Part shown: positions 1 through 6,540 of the stretch, piece after piece
How positions within the stretch are numbered: the stretch's first letter is position 1
Layout: each line of letters begins with the position of its first letter
Source: Syntrophorhabdus sp.
GTDB lineage: Bacteria; Desulfobacterota; BSN033; UBA1163
Assembly: GCA_020724025.1 (NCBI GenBank)
Contig: DYHU01000105.1
Coordinates: 1 to 9,254 of the forward strand
Reading direction: 5' to 3'
DNA: 9,254 nucleotides
Notes under the pieces: generated by a model
Told to the model about the DNA's origin: nothing
The model's database searches: none
Seen by the model: only the letters and a program-made list of their open reading frames with translations
Program-made: the position numbers and the translations under genes

Positions 1-34
1 TTGGAAGTACGATCCAAACTCTCTGGAATTCCAT
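1..34 (-). CDS. Start of an unidentified downstream gene (first 11 codons only)
   Basis: An ATG at 34 begins the frame MEFQRVWIVLP and runs off the left window edge. Only 11 codons are visible, so no domain can be named. The start is supported by AAAGGAGG just upstream and by its position on the same strand, about 150 bases after lpdA. Genes for lipoate attachment or synthesis (LipB, LipA, LplA) often follow E2/E3 genes and would fit the need to lipoylate E2, but this is only a guess from context. Confidence 0.5.
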   Translation of the reverse strand, partial: MEFQRVWIVLP

Positions 35-38
35 GGTC

Positions 39-46
39 CCTCCTTT
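39..46 (-). promoter_or_regulatory. Shine-Dalgarno for the gene running off the left edge
   Basis: AAAGGAGG on the minus strand, 4 bases before an ATG at 34. The strong ribosome-site match is the main reason for calling a new gene start here. The AT-rich stretch between it and lpdA (about 47-138) could hold a promoter, but I see no convincing -35/-10 pair. Confidence 0.6.
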
Positions 47-138
47 CTAAAAATAGCTAATGTTGATAACTTTAAAAAATTGGAACAACCTTGAAATCCG
101 ATGGAAGGGATATCTTGATGCAAAAACCACATTAACTC

Positions 139-182
139 AAAAAAAGAGGGGAAATCATTGCTTGAGCGTTTGATGAATTCCC
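139..182 (-). terminator. Probable intrinsic terminator after lpdA
   Basis: On the minus strand, starting one base after the lpdA stop, GGGAATTCAT (182-173) can pair with ATGATTTCCC (158-149) at 9 of 10 positions with one T.T mismatch, around a 14-base loop. CTCTTTTTTT follows, with a run of seven T at 145-139. The stem is only moderately GC-rich, so efficiency may be partial. Its place right after the last gene of the complex suits an operon end. Confidence 0.6.
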
Positions 183-183
183 A

Positions 184-1599
184 TTATTCATTTTCAGATG
201 GTTGTGAAATGAGATGGATCGCCTCACCATCGGTATCCAATGCAGCCTCGAAGAAGGTTTCAGACAAGGTTGGATGGGGGAATATGGTATTTTTAATCGC
301 AGAAATTGGAATCCCATTCTCCATGGCCAGGGTTGCCTGTGCGATCAATTCCGTAGCCTGAGGACCCAGGATGTGGACGCCTAGGATCTCTCCCGTTTCC
401 TTGCCGGATATCACCTTCGCAACACCTTGATCATTGCCCATTGTGCCAGAGCGACCATTGCCAATGAAAAGAAACTGCCCTATCTTAATGTTTCGCCCTT
501 TTTCTTCAGCCTGCGCTTGGGTCATTCCTACAGAGGCTATTTCGGGATTTCCGTAAATGCAATTCGGGACGAATCTCGGCATGGGGTGTTCAACCCCGAG
601 CAAATGATGAACAGCTGTGATGGCTTGGCCAATCGCCTTATGGGCAAGGAACCGTCCACCTGTTGCATCTCCTACCACGTAGATCCTTTCAACCTCTGTT
701 TCCATATTCTTGCTCACCAAAAGGTGGCCCTCTTTCAATGACAAACCTGCTGCAGATAGATTTAGATGATCCAAGAAAGGTACACGCTTTCCCGTGACGA
801 GAACTCTATCCACTTTCATCTTTTCGGTCGCTCCTCTCTTCTCCACGGTCAGGATGATTTTGTCATCTGTTGCGATCTGAGCATCCGTCACAAGGGATGA
901 ATGGGAGGCCTGGATCCCTCGATCCCTCAGGATTTTTCCATACCGGAGGGAAATGCTCCTATCCTCCAGAGGAAGGATCTGATTTTCTTTTTCGAATAGG
1001 ATGACATTGGCGCCAAGTTGATGATAAATGGACGCAAATTCGACCCCTCGATTCCCAGCTCCGATCACAGCAAGAGTTTTTGGAATGGATGGGAGGCTGA
1101 GTGCATGGTCTGTATTCCAAATGGATTTTCCATCAACCCTTAAACATGGGCCGTAGTCTTCCCGAGAGCCTGTTGCCATGATGATATGTTCCGCCTGGAT
1201 GGCCTCAGTTTGGCCATTACTTTTGGTTACTTCAAGGGTTTTGGCCCCGGTAAAGAAGGCCGTCCCAGCTACCAATTCGACCCCATGATGTTGGAGTAGG
1301 TTGGTGACCCAGTTGATGGAACCTGCGATTACCAAGTCCTTACGTTCGACAATCTTCTTCAGGTTAATCTTCATGTCACCTCGCAAGAAATGGCATCTTC
1401 TAATGGCCGTCACCAGGGCCACATCTTCCAGCAAAGTTTTTGTCGGAATGCAACCACGATTAAGACAGGTGCCTCCCATCGGACCCTTCTCAACCAGGAT
1501 TGTCTTGATCCCTTTCTGGGCAGCTCGAATTGCCGCTGTATAACCCCCTGGCCCACCGCCGATGATGGCCAACCCCCAAGTTTTTGTCCCTTTAATCAT
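184..1599 (-). CDS. lpdA: Dihydrolipoamide dehydrogenase (E3)
   Basis: Flavoprotein that reoxidises the dihydrolipoyl arm of E2 and reduces NAD+; cytoplasmic homodimer. It has 471 residues, normal for the family. The FAD-binding motif is IIGGGPGGYTAA (about 12-23). The redox-active disulfide is Cys45 and Cys50 in GGTCLNRGCIPTK. The NAD-binding fold is VIGAGNRGVEFAS (178-190), with Glu203 at the end of the second strand favouring NAD+ over NADP+. The second FAD motif is VYVVGDATG-like (IYVVGDATGG, 306-315), and the dimer-partner catalytic pair is His442 and Glu447 in PHPTLSETF. It sits last in the complex operon after E2, separated by the palindromic spacer. The ATG at 1599 has AGGAG 7 bases upstream. 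A hairpin with a T-tract directly follows the stop codon, so this may end the main transcript. Confidence 0.96.
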   Translation of the reverse strand: MIKGTKTWGLAIIGGGPGGYTAAIRAAQKGIKTILVEKGPMGGTCLNRGCIPTKTLLEDVALVTAIRRCHFLRGDMKINLKKIVERKDLVIAGSINWVTNLLQHHGVELVAGTAFFTGAKTLEVTKSNGQTEAIQAEHIIMATGSREDYGPCLRVDGKSIWNTDHALSLPSIPKTLAVIGAGNRGVEFASIYHQLGANVILFEKENQILPLEDRSISLRYGKILRDRGIQASHSSLVTDAQIATDDKIILTVEKRGATEKMKVDRVLVTGKRVPFLDHLNLSAAGLSLKEGHLLVSKNMETEVERIYVVGDATGGRFLAHKAIGQAITAVHHLLGVEHPMPRFVPNCIYGNPEIASVGMTQAQAEEKGRNIKIGQFLFIGNGRSGTMGNDQGVAKVISGKETGEILGVHILGPQATELIAQATLAMENGIPISAIKNTIFPHPTLSETFFEAALDTDGEAIHLISQPSENE

Positions 1600-1606
1600 C
1601 TCTATT

Positions 1607-1611
1607 CTCCT
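1607..1611 (-). promoter_or_regulatory. Shine-Dalgarno for lpdA
   Basis: AGGAG on the minus strand, 7 bases before the E3 ATG at 1599. It supports this start and independent initiation of lpdA after the long spacer, since coupling to E2 is impossible over 257 bases. Confidence 0.8.
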
Positions 1612-1671
1612 ATTCTTGCACTACCCAGAAAACATCATATGAACCTTGGCAAGATGCCGCACCAATGTGTA

Positions 1672-1692
1672 GGATAGGTGTCTCGCCTGCCC
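1672..1692. repeat. Imperfect REP-like hairpin in the E2-E3 spacer
   Basis: GGATAGGTG (1672-1680) and CGCCTGCCC (1684-1692) face each other around a 3-base loop. Read on the plus strand, 8 of 9 positions pair if G.T is allowed; read on the minus strand two C.A mismatches appear. It resembles a decayed copy of a GGCAGGCG-type dispersed intergenic palindrome, and sits 17 bases from the MITE-like element. The identity as a dispersed repeat is inference, as no second copy is in this window. Confidence 0.45.
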
Positions 1693-1709
1693 CATGAAAC
1701 AAGTAATAA

Positions 1710-1815
1710 ACCCCGTTAGAAAGGACGGGGCTTTATACCCCGCCCTTTCTGTAAGGAATTTAAAAGCTCATCATGGCTCATCCCCGCCTTGAAAGGTGGG
1801 GCTTTCTAACGGGGT
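1710..1815. repeat. 106-bp palindromic, MITE-like element with 14-bp terminal inverted repeats
   Basis: ACCCCGTTAGAAAG (1710-1723) and CTTTCTAACGGGGT (1802-1815) are perfect inverted repeats of 14 bp. Inside the left end, AGAAAGGACGGGG (1718-1730) pairs with CCCCGCCCTTTCT (1738-1750) at 12 of 13 positions around a 7-base loop. Inside the right end, CCCCGCCT (1782-1789) pairs with AGGTGGGG (1794-1801) with one G.T pair. A third option is CCCCGT (1711-1716) with ACGGGG (1725-1730). The element is too short to code for anything and lies wholly within the E2-E3 spacer. It resembles a non-autonomous mobile element or REP/BIME-type repeat, and the GGGG-rich end hairpins recall ends of IS200/IS605-type elements. 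No target duplication was evident to me. In the transcript it may act as a stabiliser or weak terminator ahead of lpdA. Confidence 0.72.
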
Positions 1816-1856
1816 AAAATAGATTTAAAAGAACAAAAGAATGAAATTGAAAGGGT

Positions 1857-2936
1857 TCATTTCAAAATTGCCCGAAACAGTTTGGGATCTTCGATCACTT
1901 GCTTCAGCCGGCCGATAAAAAACGACGCAGGAACGCCATCGATTACCCTATGGTCATGGGTGAGACAGAGGTTGGTCATAATCCGAATGTCGAGCTTCCC
2001 CTTGTAAACAGCCGGCTTGGGAGCGATTTTCCCTATTGCCAAAATCGCATTTTCAGGCGGATTGATGATGGGGGTGATGATGTCTACCTCAACCTTTCCA
2101 CCGCTGCTCAAGGTGAAGGTTCCACCCCGATAGTCCTCCGGAAGGAGCTGATTGTTCCTTGCCTTCTGTGCCAGCCTCTTGATCTCCCTGCTGATTGTCA
2201 CGAGGTTCTTCTGGTCTACGTAACGGACAACGGGTACCACTAAGCCATCCTCCAGAGCCACAGCTACGCCTATATTATACTCACCCCAGCAGATGATCTC
2301 ATCTCCAATGATGGAGGAGTTGATAATAGGATATTCCTGCAATACATAGGCCAGCAGTTTAACCAAGATGTCCACAAATGTCACCTTCACCTCCGGCCTG
2401 TCCAACAACCACTCTTTCCGGAATTCGCTCAATTCGGTCATGTCTGCCTCGGAAACGATGGTCAACTGGGCACCTATATGAAGACTGGAAACAAGATTGT
2501 TAGCGATCGTCCTCCGCATGCCGATGAAAGGAATCCGCCTCAGGATCTTTCGGTCCGAAAGGTCTTGTAAAGGGGCTTCTTCCTGAACCTCTTCGTCTTC
2601 AAAAGATAACCGGATCCCTTCTTCCCCCTCTTCTTCAAAGAAGGAGATAGCAGCTTTCTTTGGGATTGCCAAACTGGACACATATTCCTCGATTTCTTCC
2701 TTTGAATCTGCCAGGATCCCGAGGACATCACCAATTTTCACCTTTTCTTTTACCTTTTTCAGGATTTGAAGAATACCCTGGGATGGGGCCTCAATAGTAA
2801 AAGTTACCTTGGCGGTTTCTATCACTGCAACTTCCTCGCCTTTTTTGACTATATCACCCTCCTTTTTTAGCCAATTCACTACAGTGATTTCATCCTGGGT
2901 CATGCCCAACTTGGGAACTCGGATTTCCGTAATCAT
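1857..2936 (-). CDS. 2-oxoacid dehydrogenase E2, dihydrolipoamide acyltransferase (one lipoyl domain)
   Basis: Core component of the complex, which moves the acyl group from E1 through a swinging lipoyl arm to CoA. It has 359 residues. An N-terminal lipoyl domain (about 1-78) has the lipoylated lysine at Lys43 in VIETAKVTF, where ETDK is more common. A charged, Glu-rich linker (about 79-128) follows. The catalytic acyltransferase domain runs from about 130, with IPFIGMRRTIANNL, FTLSSGG, TPIINPPENAILAIG (288-302) and the active-site THDHRVIDG, giving His329 and Asp333. I see no peripheral-subunit-binding domain in the linker, which is unusual because that domain normally docks E1 or E3. The start ATG has AAGGAG (2952-2947) 10 bases upstream, 53 bases past the SDR remnant. 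Acetyl-, branched-chain acyl- or acetoin-type specificity is not settled. Confidence 0.94.
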   Translation of the reverse strand: MITEIRVPKLGMTQDEITVVNWLKKEGDIVKKGEEVAVIETAKVTFTIEAPSQGILQILKKVKEKVKIGDVLGILADSKEEIEEYVSSLAIPKKAAISFFEEEGEEGIRLSFEDEEVQEEAPLQDLSDRKILRRIPFIGMRRTIANNLVSSLHIGAQLTIVSEADMTELSEFRKEWLLDRPEVKVTFVDILVKLLAYVLQEYPIINSSIIGDEIICWGEYNIGVAVALEDGLVVPVVRYVDQKNLVTISREIKRLAQKARNNQLLPEDYRGGTFTLSSGGKVEVDIITPIINPPENAILAIGKIAPKPAVYKGKLDIRIMTNLCLTHDHRVIDGVPASFFIGRLKQVIEDPKLFRAILK

Positions 2937-2989
2937 CTTTTCAGAACTCCTTTTTTAAGGTTGAAATAACATCCCTGGCGAAGGCCGAG

Positions 2990-3136
2990 CTAACTAAAAA
3001 TCGCCCCACCATCCACGTTCAGCGCCTGCCCTGTGATCTCATCTGCATCAGACGAAGCAAGACAGAGGCAGATCCCTTCTCCCAGGCCACCTCCACCCCC
3101 TGTTACCACGGCTATTTGATCTTTAAGTTTCGTCAT
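2990..3136 (-). pseudogene. Short-chain dehydrogenase/reductase remnant with an in-frame internal deletion (48 codons)
   Basis: This short frame opens at an ATG overlapping the livF stop (TGATG) and ends at TAG. Residues 1-27 are a textbook SDR N-terminus: MTKLKDQIAVVTGGGGGLGE with the TGxxxGxG NAD(P)-binding motif, then GICLCLA. Residues 28-48 are a textbook SDR C-terminus, SSDADEITGQALNVDGG followed by AIFS. The roughly 200 residues normally between them, with the NNAG, catalytic Ser and YxxxK motifs, are absent. The join falls at Leu-Ala (CTTGCT), a pair common both at the end of the first SDR helix (..LA) and in the ..FLASS. segment before ITGQ, so deletion between short direct repeats is likely. 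The product cannot be a working dehydrogenase. The intact ancestor would have been an operon member acting on a hydroxy/keto compound related to the E1-E2-E3 substrate. A misassembly joining the two ends is an alternative explanation. Confidence 0.85.
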
Positions 3137-3861
3137 CACTCGACCCCCTTTTTCCCTAAATAGATTTGTTTCACTTCCGGGTTATTCAGGAGATCTTCCC
3201 CGGTATCTTCGAGCCCAACCTCTCCTGTTCTCAAGACATAACCACGATCGGCAATGGAAAGGGAAATTTCTACGTTCTGCTCGACCAGGAGGAGGGTCAA
3301 CCCTTCGCCGTTTAATTGTCTCAAAACTTTGAAGATAGCTTTGATGAGCAAGGGTGCAAGTCCCATAGAAGGTTCGTCTAAAAGCATGAGATTGGGTTTG
3401 GACATCAACGCCCGGCCAATTGCAAGCATCTGTTGCTCTCCCCCACTTAATGTCCCTCCTATCTGCTTTTTTCTTTCTTTTAAAATAGGAAACAGTCCGA
3501 AAACAAACTCAAAGTCTTTTACAATTTCATTTTTGGAATTTCTGTAAAATCGACGATAGGCACCCATTCTCAAATTGTCTTGGACGGACAAAGTGGGAAA
3601 GATATGTCTACCTTCCGGAACTTGACATATCCCATATTCCACTCGCTTCTGTGGGCTCACTTTTGAGATATCTTTCCCTTGGAATAGAATATGGCCTTCT
3701 TTCGGTATCAGTATCCCAGAAATGGTATTTAAAAGGGTTGTTTTGCCGGCCCCATTGGAACCGACAATGGCTACAATCTCCCCTTGTAAAACTTTGATAG
3801 AAACCTTGCTTAAAGCGTGAAGCTCTCCGTAGTAAGTAGATACTTCTTCCAATCTAAGCAT
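3136..3861 (-). CDS. livF: Liv-type ABC transporter ATPase LivF
   Basis: Second ATPase subunit of the HAAT importer, 241 residues, complete. It has Walker A GSNGAGKTT (34-42), the LivF-specific Q-loop region QVPEGRHIFPTLSVQDNL (80-97), signature LSGGEQQMLAIGRALM (138-153), and Walker B LLDEPSMGLAP with Asp162 and Glu163. Gln195 stands at the position of the H-loop histidine (LVEQNV), which is normal for LivF. The ATG lies inside the last 8 bases of livG. The stop codon TGA shares its A with an ATG (TGATG) that opens the internally deleted SDR frame, showing that an SDR gene was once translationally coupled to the transporter. Confidence 0.96.
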   Translation of the reverse strand: MLRLEEVSTYYGELHALSKVSIKVLQGEIVAIVGSNGAGKTTLLNTISGILIPKEGHILFQGKDISKVSPQKRVEYGICQVPEGRHIFPTLSVQDNLRMGAYRRFYRNSKNEIVKDFEFVFGLFPILKERKKQIGGTLSGGEQQMLAIGRALMSKPNLMLLDEPSMGLAPLLIKAIFKVLRQLNGEGLTLLLVEQNVEISLSIADRGYVLRTGEVGLEDTGEDLLNNPEVKQIYLGKKGVE

Positions 3862-4618
3862 CCTCGAGTTTCCCCCCTAAATATGCCTCGATGACCTGGA
3901 GATCACTTTGGATTTCTCCAGGCTCTCCGTTAGCGATGATTTTTCCATAATTCATAACCGTGATCTCATCAGAAACATTCATCACCAATCCCATATTATG
4001 CTCGACTATGAAGATGGTGATGCCCCTATCTCTGATCTCGCAAATCTTTTTGGCCAAGATCTCGGCTTCGCTTGGATTCATACCCGCAGCCGGTTCATCC
4101 AAAAGCAGGAGTTGAGGTCTTGAAGCTAAGGCCCGGGCCATCTCCAGAAGTCTTTTCTCTCCGTAGGAGAGGCTGGTAGCCGGGAAATTCGCTTTTTCTA
4201 AAAGTCCCATAAATCTTAGCAGTTCCAAGGAATCCTCTTGGGCCTGTATTTCCCTCCTCTTCACTCCTGGAAGCCAAAAACCAGATTCAAGAAAACCAAT
4301 TTTTAGATGCAAATGCCCTCCCGTTATGATATTTTCTAAAACAGACATATTCTCAAAGAGTCTGAGCGTTTGGAATGTGCGACCGATCCCAAGAGAAGCT
4401 ACTTTATGGGGTAACATTCGAGAAATTTCTCTCCCCTGGAACCAAATCTTTCCTGAGGTGACCCTGGTGACCCCTGAAATCAACTGGAAGATTGTGGTTT
4501 TTCCAGCCCCGTTGGGGCCAATCAGGGCTTTAATCATACCCTCTTCGACTCGGAGGGAGATCCTATCAACAGCCCGAAGACCATTAAAATCCTTGACCAC
4601 ATTTTCCAGAACTAGCAC
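3854..4618 (-). CDS. livG: Liv-type ABC transporter ATPase LivG
   Basis: One of the two ATP-hydrolysing subunits of the importer, cytoplasmic and bound to LivHM. It has 254 residues, the standard length. It shows Walker A GPNGAGKTT (34-42), the Q-loop in GIGRTFQTLRLFENMSVLEN (about 77-96), the ABC signature LSYGEKRLLEMARAL (150-164, where LSYGQQR is more usual), Walker B LLLLDEPAAGMNP with Asp174 and Glu175, and the H-loop IVEHNM with His207. The start codon is GTG, supported by GAGG (4629-4626) 7 bases upstream, partly overlapping the 13-base gap after livM. The last 8 bases overlap the livF start, so LivG and LivF synthesis is coupled. Confidence 0.95.
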   Translation of the reverse strand: MLVLENVVKDFNGLRAVDRISLRVEEGMIKALIGPNGAGKTTIFQLISGVTRVTSGKIWFQGREISRMLPHKVASLGIGRTFQTLRLFENMSVLENIITGGHLHLKIGFLESGFWLPGVKRREIQAQEDSLELLRFMGLLEKANFPATSLSYGEKRLLEMARALASRPQLLLLDEPAAGMNPSEAEILAKKICEIRDRGITIFIVEHNMGLVMNVSDEITVMNYGKIIANGEPGEIQSDLQVIEAYLGGKLEDA

Positions 4619-4631
4619 GGGACTTCCTCAC

Positions 4632-5570
4632 TCAATCCTTGAAAAGCCGACGAAATAATTTATCCATGGCTGGTTGAATTCCTTGTGGCATAAAAATCAA
4701 GATTAGGATGAGCAGCAAACCATAGATCGCCATGCTGTATTCTGCAAATTTACTCAACCAGTCCATCAACCAAGTAAGGATTAGGGCGCCGAGGATGGGA
4801 CCTTCAAGCGTTCCCATCCCTCCGATGATGACCACTAACACAACATAGATGGATAGGCTAACAGTAAATGAAGTAGGAATCACCGTAGAAAAGAAGAAGG
4901 TGAAGAGGGCTCCAGCCAATCCCGCATAGGCTCCGCTCAATGTAAAGATTTTTAACTTGAAATTAGCAATATCAACCCCCAGGATGGAGGCGGCGATTTC
5001 ATCAGTACAAATAGCGCGCAGCGCTCTCCCTGAACGGGATCGCATCAGATTATAAGAATACAGAGAAAGCCCGAACAAAATGCTCCATGTTAGATAATAA
5101 ATCTTTAAATTGTTATCGAATTCAAAACCTCCAATGGAAAACCAGGGGATACCACCGATACCTACCCAACCTCCTGTCAATGATTTAGTTTCGGAGACGA
5201 ATACAAAGAATATCTCTCCAAAACCAAGAGTGGCCAACGCCAGAAAGTATCCTCTTAATTTCAGGATTGGTTTTCCAATCAGATAAGCAATGAGTGCAGA
5301 AATGATCACTGAAACTAAGAGGGCTGCAGTGGACGGCCATCCATACCTAACTGTCAGAATGGCTGAGGCATAGGCTCCAATTCCAAAAAAGGAGGCATGC
5401 CCAAGAGAGATCTGTCCAGCATAACCCAACAGGAGGCTTATCCCCAAAGAGACGATAGAATAGATGGCTATCAAACTCATCACGTAGTAAAAATGCGGCC
5501 CCTGGTACAGGAGGGGTAGGATCCCTATTAGAAAACAGTACCAAAAGGCCTTTTTTTTGAAGATTCTCAT
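4632..5570 (-). CDS. livM: Liv-type ABC transporter permease LivM
   Basis: Second membrane permease of the HAAT importer. I place the start at the ATG at 5570, 10 bases after the livH stop, giving 312 residues beginning MRIFKKKAFW. The same frame is open up to an ATG at 5693, but those extra 41 residues overlap livH and do not look like LivM. The protein shows LLGYAGQISLGHASFFGIGAYASA near residues 48-71, the LTGG..GIGGIP motif, the ATPase-coupling segment GRALRAICTDEIAASILGVD, and IIGGMGTLEGPILGA near the C-terminus, with about eight to ten membrane helices. A Shine-Dalgarno before 5570 is weak, so translation probably depends on coupling to livH. LivG begins 13 bases after the stop. Confidence 0.94.
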   Translation of the reverse strand: MRIFKKKAFWYCFLIGILPLLYQGPHFYYVMSLIAIYSIVSLGISLLLGYAGQISLGHASFFGIGAYASAILTVRYGWPSTAALLVSVIISALIAYLIGKPILKLRGYFLALATLGFGEIFFVFVSETKSLTGGWVGIGGIPWFSIGGFEFDNNLKIYYLTWSILFGLSLYSYNLMRSRSGRALRAICTDEIAASILGVDIANFKLKIFTLSGAYAGLAGALFTFFFSTVIPTSFTVSLSIYVVLVVIIGGMGTLEGPILGALILTWLMDWLSKFAEYSMAIYGLLLILILIFMPQGIQPAMDKLFRRLFKD

Positions 5571-5580
5571 GTCTCTGGAG

Positions 5581-6456
5581 TCAATCCAGGACTTCGGAGG
5601 AGCCCAAAATACCCCTGGGACGGAAATAGAGGATGAGGAGTAAAGCCAAAAAGGCCACCATGTCCTTGTAAGTAGAAGATATAAAACCGACACTCAATGA
5701 CTCCATAACCCCAAGAACAAAGCCACCGAGAACTGCACCCGTGCTTTTTCCCCACCCGCCAAGAACAGCCGCCACAAAACCTTTCATGGTTAAAAGTGCC
5801 CCGGAGTCAAACCGGAGATAGAAAATGGGAGCGATCAGAATGCCAGCCACCGCACCCACCGCTGCACTCACTCCGAATGCATAAAGGACCATTAGATCAA
5901 TCGAAATTCCTACCAGTTTAGCTGCTAAAGGGTCTGTTGAACTCGATTCCATTGCCTTTCCTGTCAGGGTATGATTGGCAAAAATGTGCAAAGCAATCAA
6001 CATGAAGACGGTTATTCCAAGGACCCACAAACTCTGTGATGCAACAAAAATTCCTGCAATGGGAATCGGCTTAGCAATAGAGATTGCCGGCAAAGTAAAC
6101 GGGGCTCTTCCCCAAAGCACTCCAGTCATCTGACTGATGAAAATGGAAGCTCCCAGGGTACCCATGATCATAATCAACACTGAAGCCCGTCGGATTGGAT
6201 AGATGACCAGCTTTTGCATTCCAAAACCGATGAGGCTCACCACAACAATGGCCAATAAAGCCGCTACAAGGTATGGAAATCCGAGCCCTTTCATTAAAAA
6301 AAGAGTCACCACTCCTCCAAGCATGACAAATTCACCCTGGGCGAAGTTGATGATATTTGAAGATCGAAATATCGTGGTAAACCCCAGGGCAATCATTGCA
6401 TAAACGGCACCGATCGTTATTCCGGCCAAACAGAATTGGAGAAATTGGATTCCCAT
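5581..6456 (-). CDS. livH: Liv-type ABC transporter permease LivH
   Basis: First of two inner-membrane permease subunits of the HAAT importer, forming a channel with LivM. It has 291 residues, the normal size, with about eight hydrophobic segments. Family hallmarks are NIINFAQGEFVMLGG (about 34-48), the cytoplasmic coupling-helix region LTGKAMESSSTDPLAAKLVGI-like with the usual spacing, GFVAAVLGGWGKSTGAVLGG, and the C-terminal LYFRPRGILG. In the coupling helix, MESSSTDPLAA replaces the usual RA.A.D...A pattern but keeps the Asp and Ala positions. The start is an ATG 20 bases after the terminator-like U-tract with only a weak ribosome site (GTAGG), unlike the strong site of livK. LivM follows after 10 bases. 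Confidence 0.95.
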   Translation of the reverse strand: MGIQFLQFCLAGITIGAVYAMIALGFTTIFRSSNIINFAQGEFVMLGGVVTLFLMKGLGFPYLVAALLAIVVVSLIGFGMQKLVIYPIRRASVLIMIMGTLGASIFISQMTGVLWGRAPFTLPAISIAKPIPIAGIFVASQSLWVLGITVFMLIALHIFANHTLTGKAMESSSTDPLAAKLVGISIDLMVLYAFGVSAAVGAVAGILIAPIFYLRFDSGALLTMKGFVAAVLGGWGKSTGAVLGGFVLGVMESLSVGFISSTYKDMVAFLALLLILYFRPRGILGSSEVLD

Positions 6457-6476
6457 AACCTACATTCTCACAGACC

Positions 6477-6531
6477 AAAAAAAGGGCATGAAAGAAGAAT
6501 TAATACATATCATGCCCCTTCTTCCATGCCC
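6477..6531 (-). terminator. Intergenic hairpin plus U7 tract between livK and livH (likely partial terminator)
   Basis: In the minus-strand transcript the arms GGGCATGGAAGAAG (6531-6518) and CTTCTTTCATGCCC (6497-6484) form 14 pairs, one of them G.U, around a 20-base loop. Seven T follow directly (6483-6477). In the plus-strand direction the G.U becomes an A.C mismatch, which fits minus-strand use. The sequence GGGCATG occurs a second time in the loop (6517-6511), and an alternative 11-pair stem, AAGGGGCATGA (6520-6510) with TCATGCCCTTT (6491-6481), uses the same right arm and part of the U-tract. Since livHMGF lie downstream on the same strand with no clear promoter, it most likely acts as a partial terminator or a 3'-end stabiliser that raises binding-protein level over permease level. 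Confidence 0.78.
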
Positions 6532-6540
6532 GTCACCCTT

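Noticed and set aside
47..138. Possible promoter for the left-edge gene in the AT-rich spacer
   Set aside because: TTGTTC with CAACAT 17 bases later is a poor -10 match, and no sigma-54 pattern is present; not called.
1621..1695. 24-codon minus-strand frame in the E2-E3 spacer (MGQARHLSYT...)
   Set aside because: No ribosome site before its ATG, and its first part is the REP-like palindrome; most likely chance.
1782..1815. End hairpin of an IS200/IS605-type element or TnpB guide RNA scaffold
   Set aside because: The GGGG/CCCC hairpin looks similar, but there is no tnpA or tnpB in the window, and perfect 14-bp terminal inverted repeats are not the usual form of that family; kept only as a MITE-like repeat.
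2937..2989. Small GGC-CTTC-GCC hairpin and CCTTTTTTAAGG stretch before E2
   Set aside because: The stem is only 3 pairs and the A/T run is part of the ribosome-site region; no terminator or riboswitch structure can be supported.
5571..5693. Upstream 41-codon extension of livM to an ATG at 5693
   Set aside because: It overlaps the livH 3' end in another frame and its residues do not look like a LivM N-terminus; the ATG at 5570 follows the livH stop by 10 bases and gives a normal-length LivM.
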